A DNA stretch of 64,000 nt from HKST-UBA178 sp965223815. Its GTDB lineage: Bacteria > Pseudomonadota > Gammaproteobacteria > Chromatiales > Chromatiaceae. Made by a program: the position numbers and the translations under genes. The DNA is taken from positions 4,092,001 through 4,156,000 of the forward strand of contig OZ245019.1 in NCBI GenBank assembly GCA_965223815.1, written 5' to 3'. Below the pieces are notes generated by a model. The model was not told the DNA's origin. It was given only the letters and a program-made list of their open reading frames with translations, and ran no database searches. Positions 63,854 through 64,000 of the stretch are shown here, piece by piece (the stretch's first letter is position 1; each line of letters opens with the position of its first letter).

Positions 63854-64000
63854 CGGCGGATACCACCCTGCTGACTACGGACTTCACCGGGTAGCGCATA
63901 TTCCACCTGTTCATACATCGGGAACGCCGTTGTATAGCCGGGCACCGGTGCGCCGGCTTCACCGGCCAGGTGAGGAAAGATGTACATCACCAGCGTTGGA
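63850..64000 (-). CDS. TIGR03751-family conjugal transfer lipoprotein (C-terminal end only)
   Basis: The minus strand is open from the window edge to a TGA at 63850-63852, coding for 49 residues: TLVMYIFPHLAGEAGAPVPG, then TTAFPMYEQVEYALPGE and a short basic tail. This is the characteristic end of the TIGR03751 lipoprotein that precedes the VirB4-like ATPase gene in these elements. Its stop overlaps the GTG of that gene. Confidence 0.85.
   Translation of the reverse strand, partial: PTLVMYIFPHLAGEAGAPVPGYTTAFPMYEQVEYALPGEVRSQQGGIRR

Noticed and set aside
1..64000. CRISPR arrays, rRNA genes or complete insertion sequences
   Set aside because: No regularly spaced repeats, no rRNA-like sequence and no transposase frames were found by reading.

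Overview
The window looks like a chromosomal segment of a gammaproteobacterium with an integrative conjugative element (ICE) or ICE remnant in its right part. The left 38 kb carries housekeeping genes typical of that class: TrhP/YegQ, endonuclease VIII, MtgA, MltF, TadA, a tRNA-Ser(CGA) with encoded CCA, di-haem cytochromes, a class I-like PHA synthase and pyruvate kinase. The mix of PHA synthase, di-haem c-type cytochromes and tellurite-resistance-like proteins would suit a sulfur-oxidising or Chromatiales-like lineage. That placement is inference only; no marker gene settles it.

Layout. (1) 1-22.7 kb: ordinary core genes, mostly single or in short runs. They cover tRNA hydroxylation, Na/Pi transport, DNA repair, a PatB/MalY-type beta-lyase, PHA synthase, a secreted lipase-like hydrolase, peptidoglycan enzymes, an amino-acid-type binding protein, a di-haem peroxidase, a NYN-domain protein, a methyltransferase, TudS-YbgA, and MltF and TadA around the tRNA-Ser. 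(2) 22.7-29.0 kb: visibly AT-richer and gene-poor, holding two unknown proteins, a PhoX-like phosphatase, pyruvate kinase and about 1 kb that looks empty. (3) 29.0-38.7 kb: TerB-like, DUF2971, PstS-like and DUF4892-OmpA proteins, then a run of a di-haem cytochrome c and an RND efflux pair. (4) 38.8-41.7 kb: a RelE/HigA-type toxin-antitoxin pair with a near-leaderless promoter, a DUF2779 protein combining Cas4-like and exonuclease motifs, and a broken UvrD-type helicase. (5) 41.8-54.3 kb: one minus-strand defence operon, read as RHH regulator - SNF2 helicase - AIPR - a 52-residue chimeric ORF - TrlF (PHP + SMC-like ATPase) - Mod methyltransferase - Res helicase/nuclease. (6) 54.4-56.2 kb: a divergent Xre regulator whose promoter and start codon lie in a perfect 22-bp palindrome, plus two unknown genes. 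(7) 56.2-64 kb: the mating-pair-formation block of a PFL_47xx / ICEclc-type ICE (TraG, PFL_4711, TIGR03756, TIGR03757, a VirB4-like ATPase and a TIGR03751 lipoprotein).

The most interesting part is region 5. Four junctions in it have the same one-base TGATG stop/start overlap, so SNF2, AIPR, TrlF, Mod and Res appear translationally coupled into one unit. Mod and Res together form a type III-like restriction-modification core, extended with a translocase, an Mrr-like/AIPR protein and a PHP-ATPase. Between AIPR and TrlF lies a tiny in-frame ORF: its first half resembles the N-terminus of Mod and its second half copies the C-terminus of the SNF2 protein. It reads as the scar of a lost second copy of the cassette. 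I do not recognise this exact gene set as a named defence system, but without searches I cannot claim that it is new.
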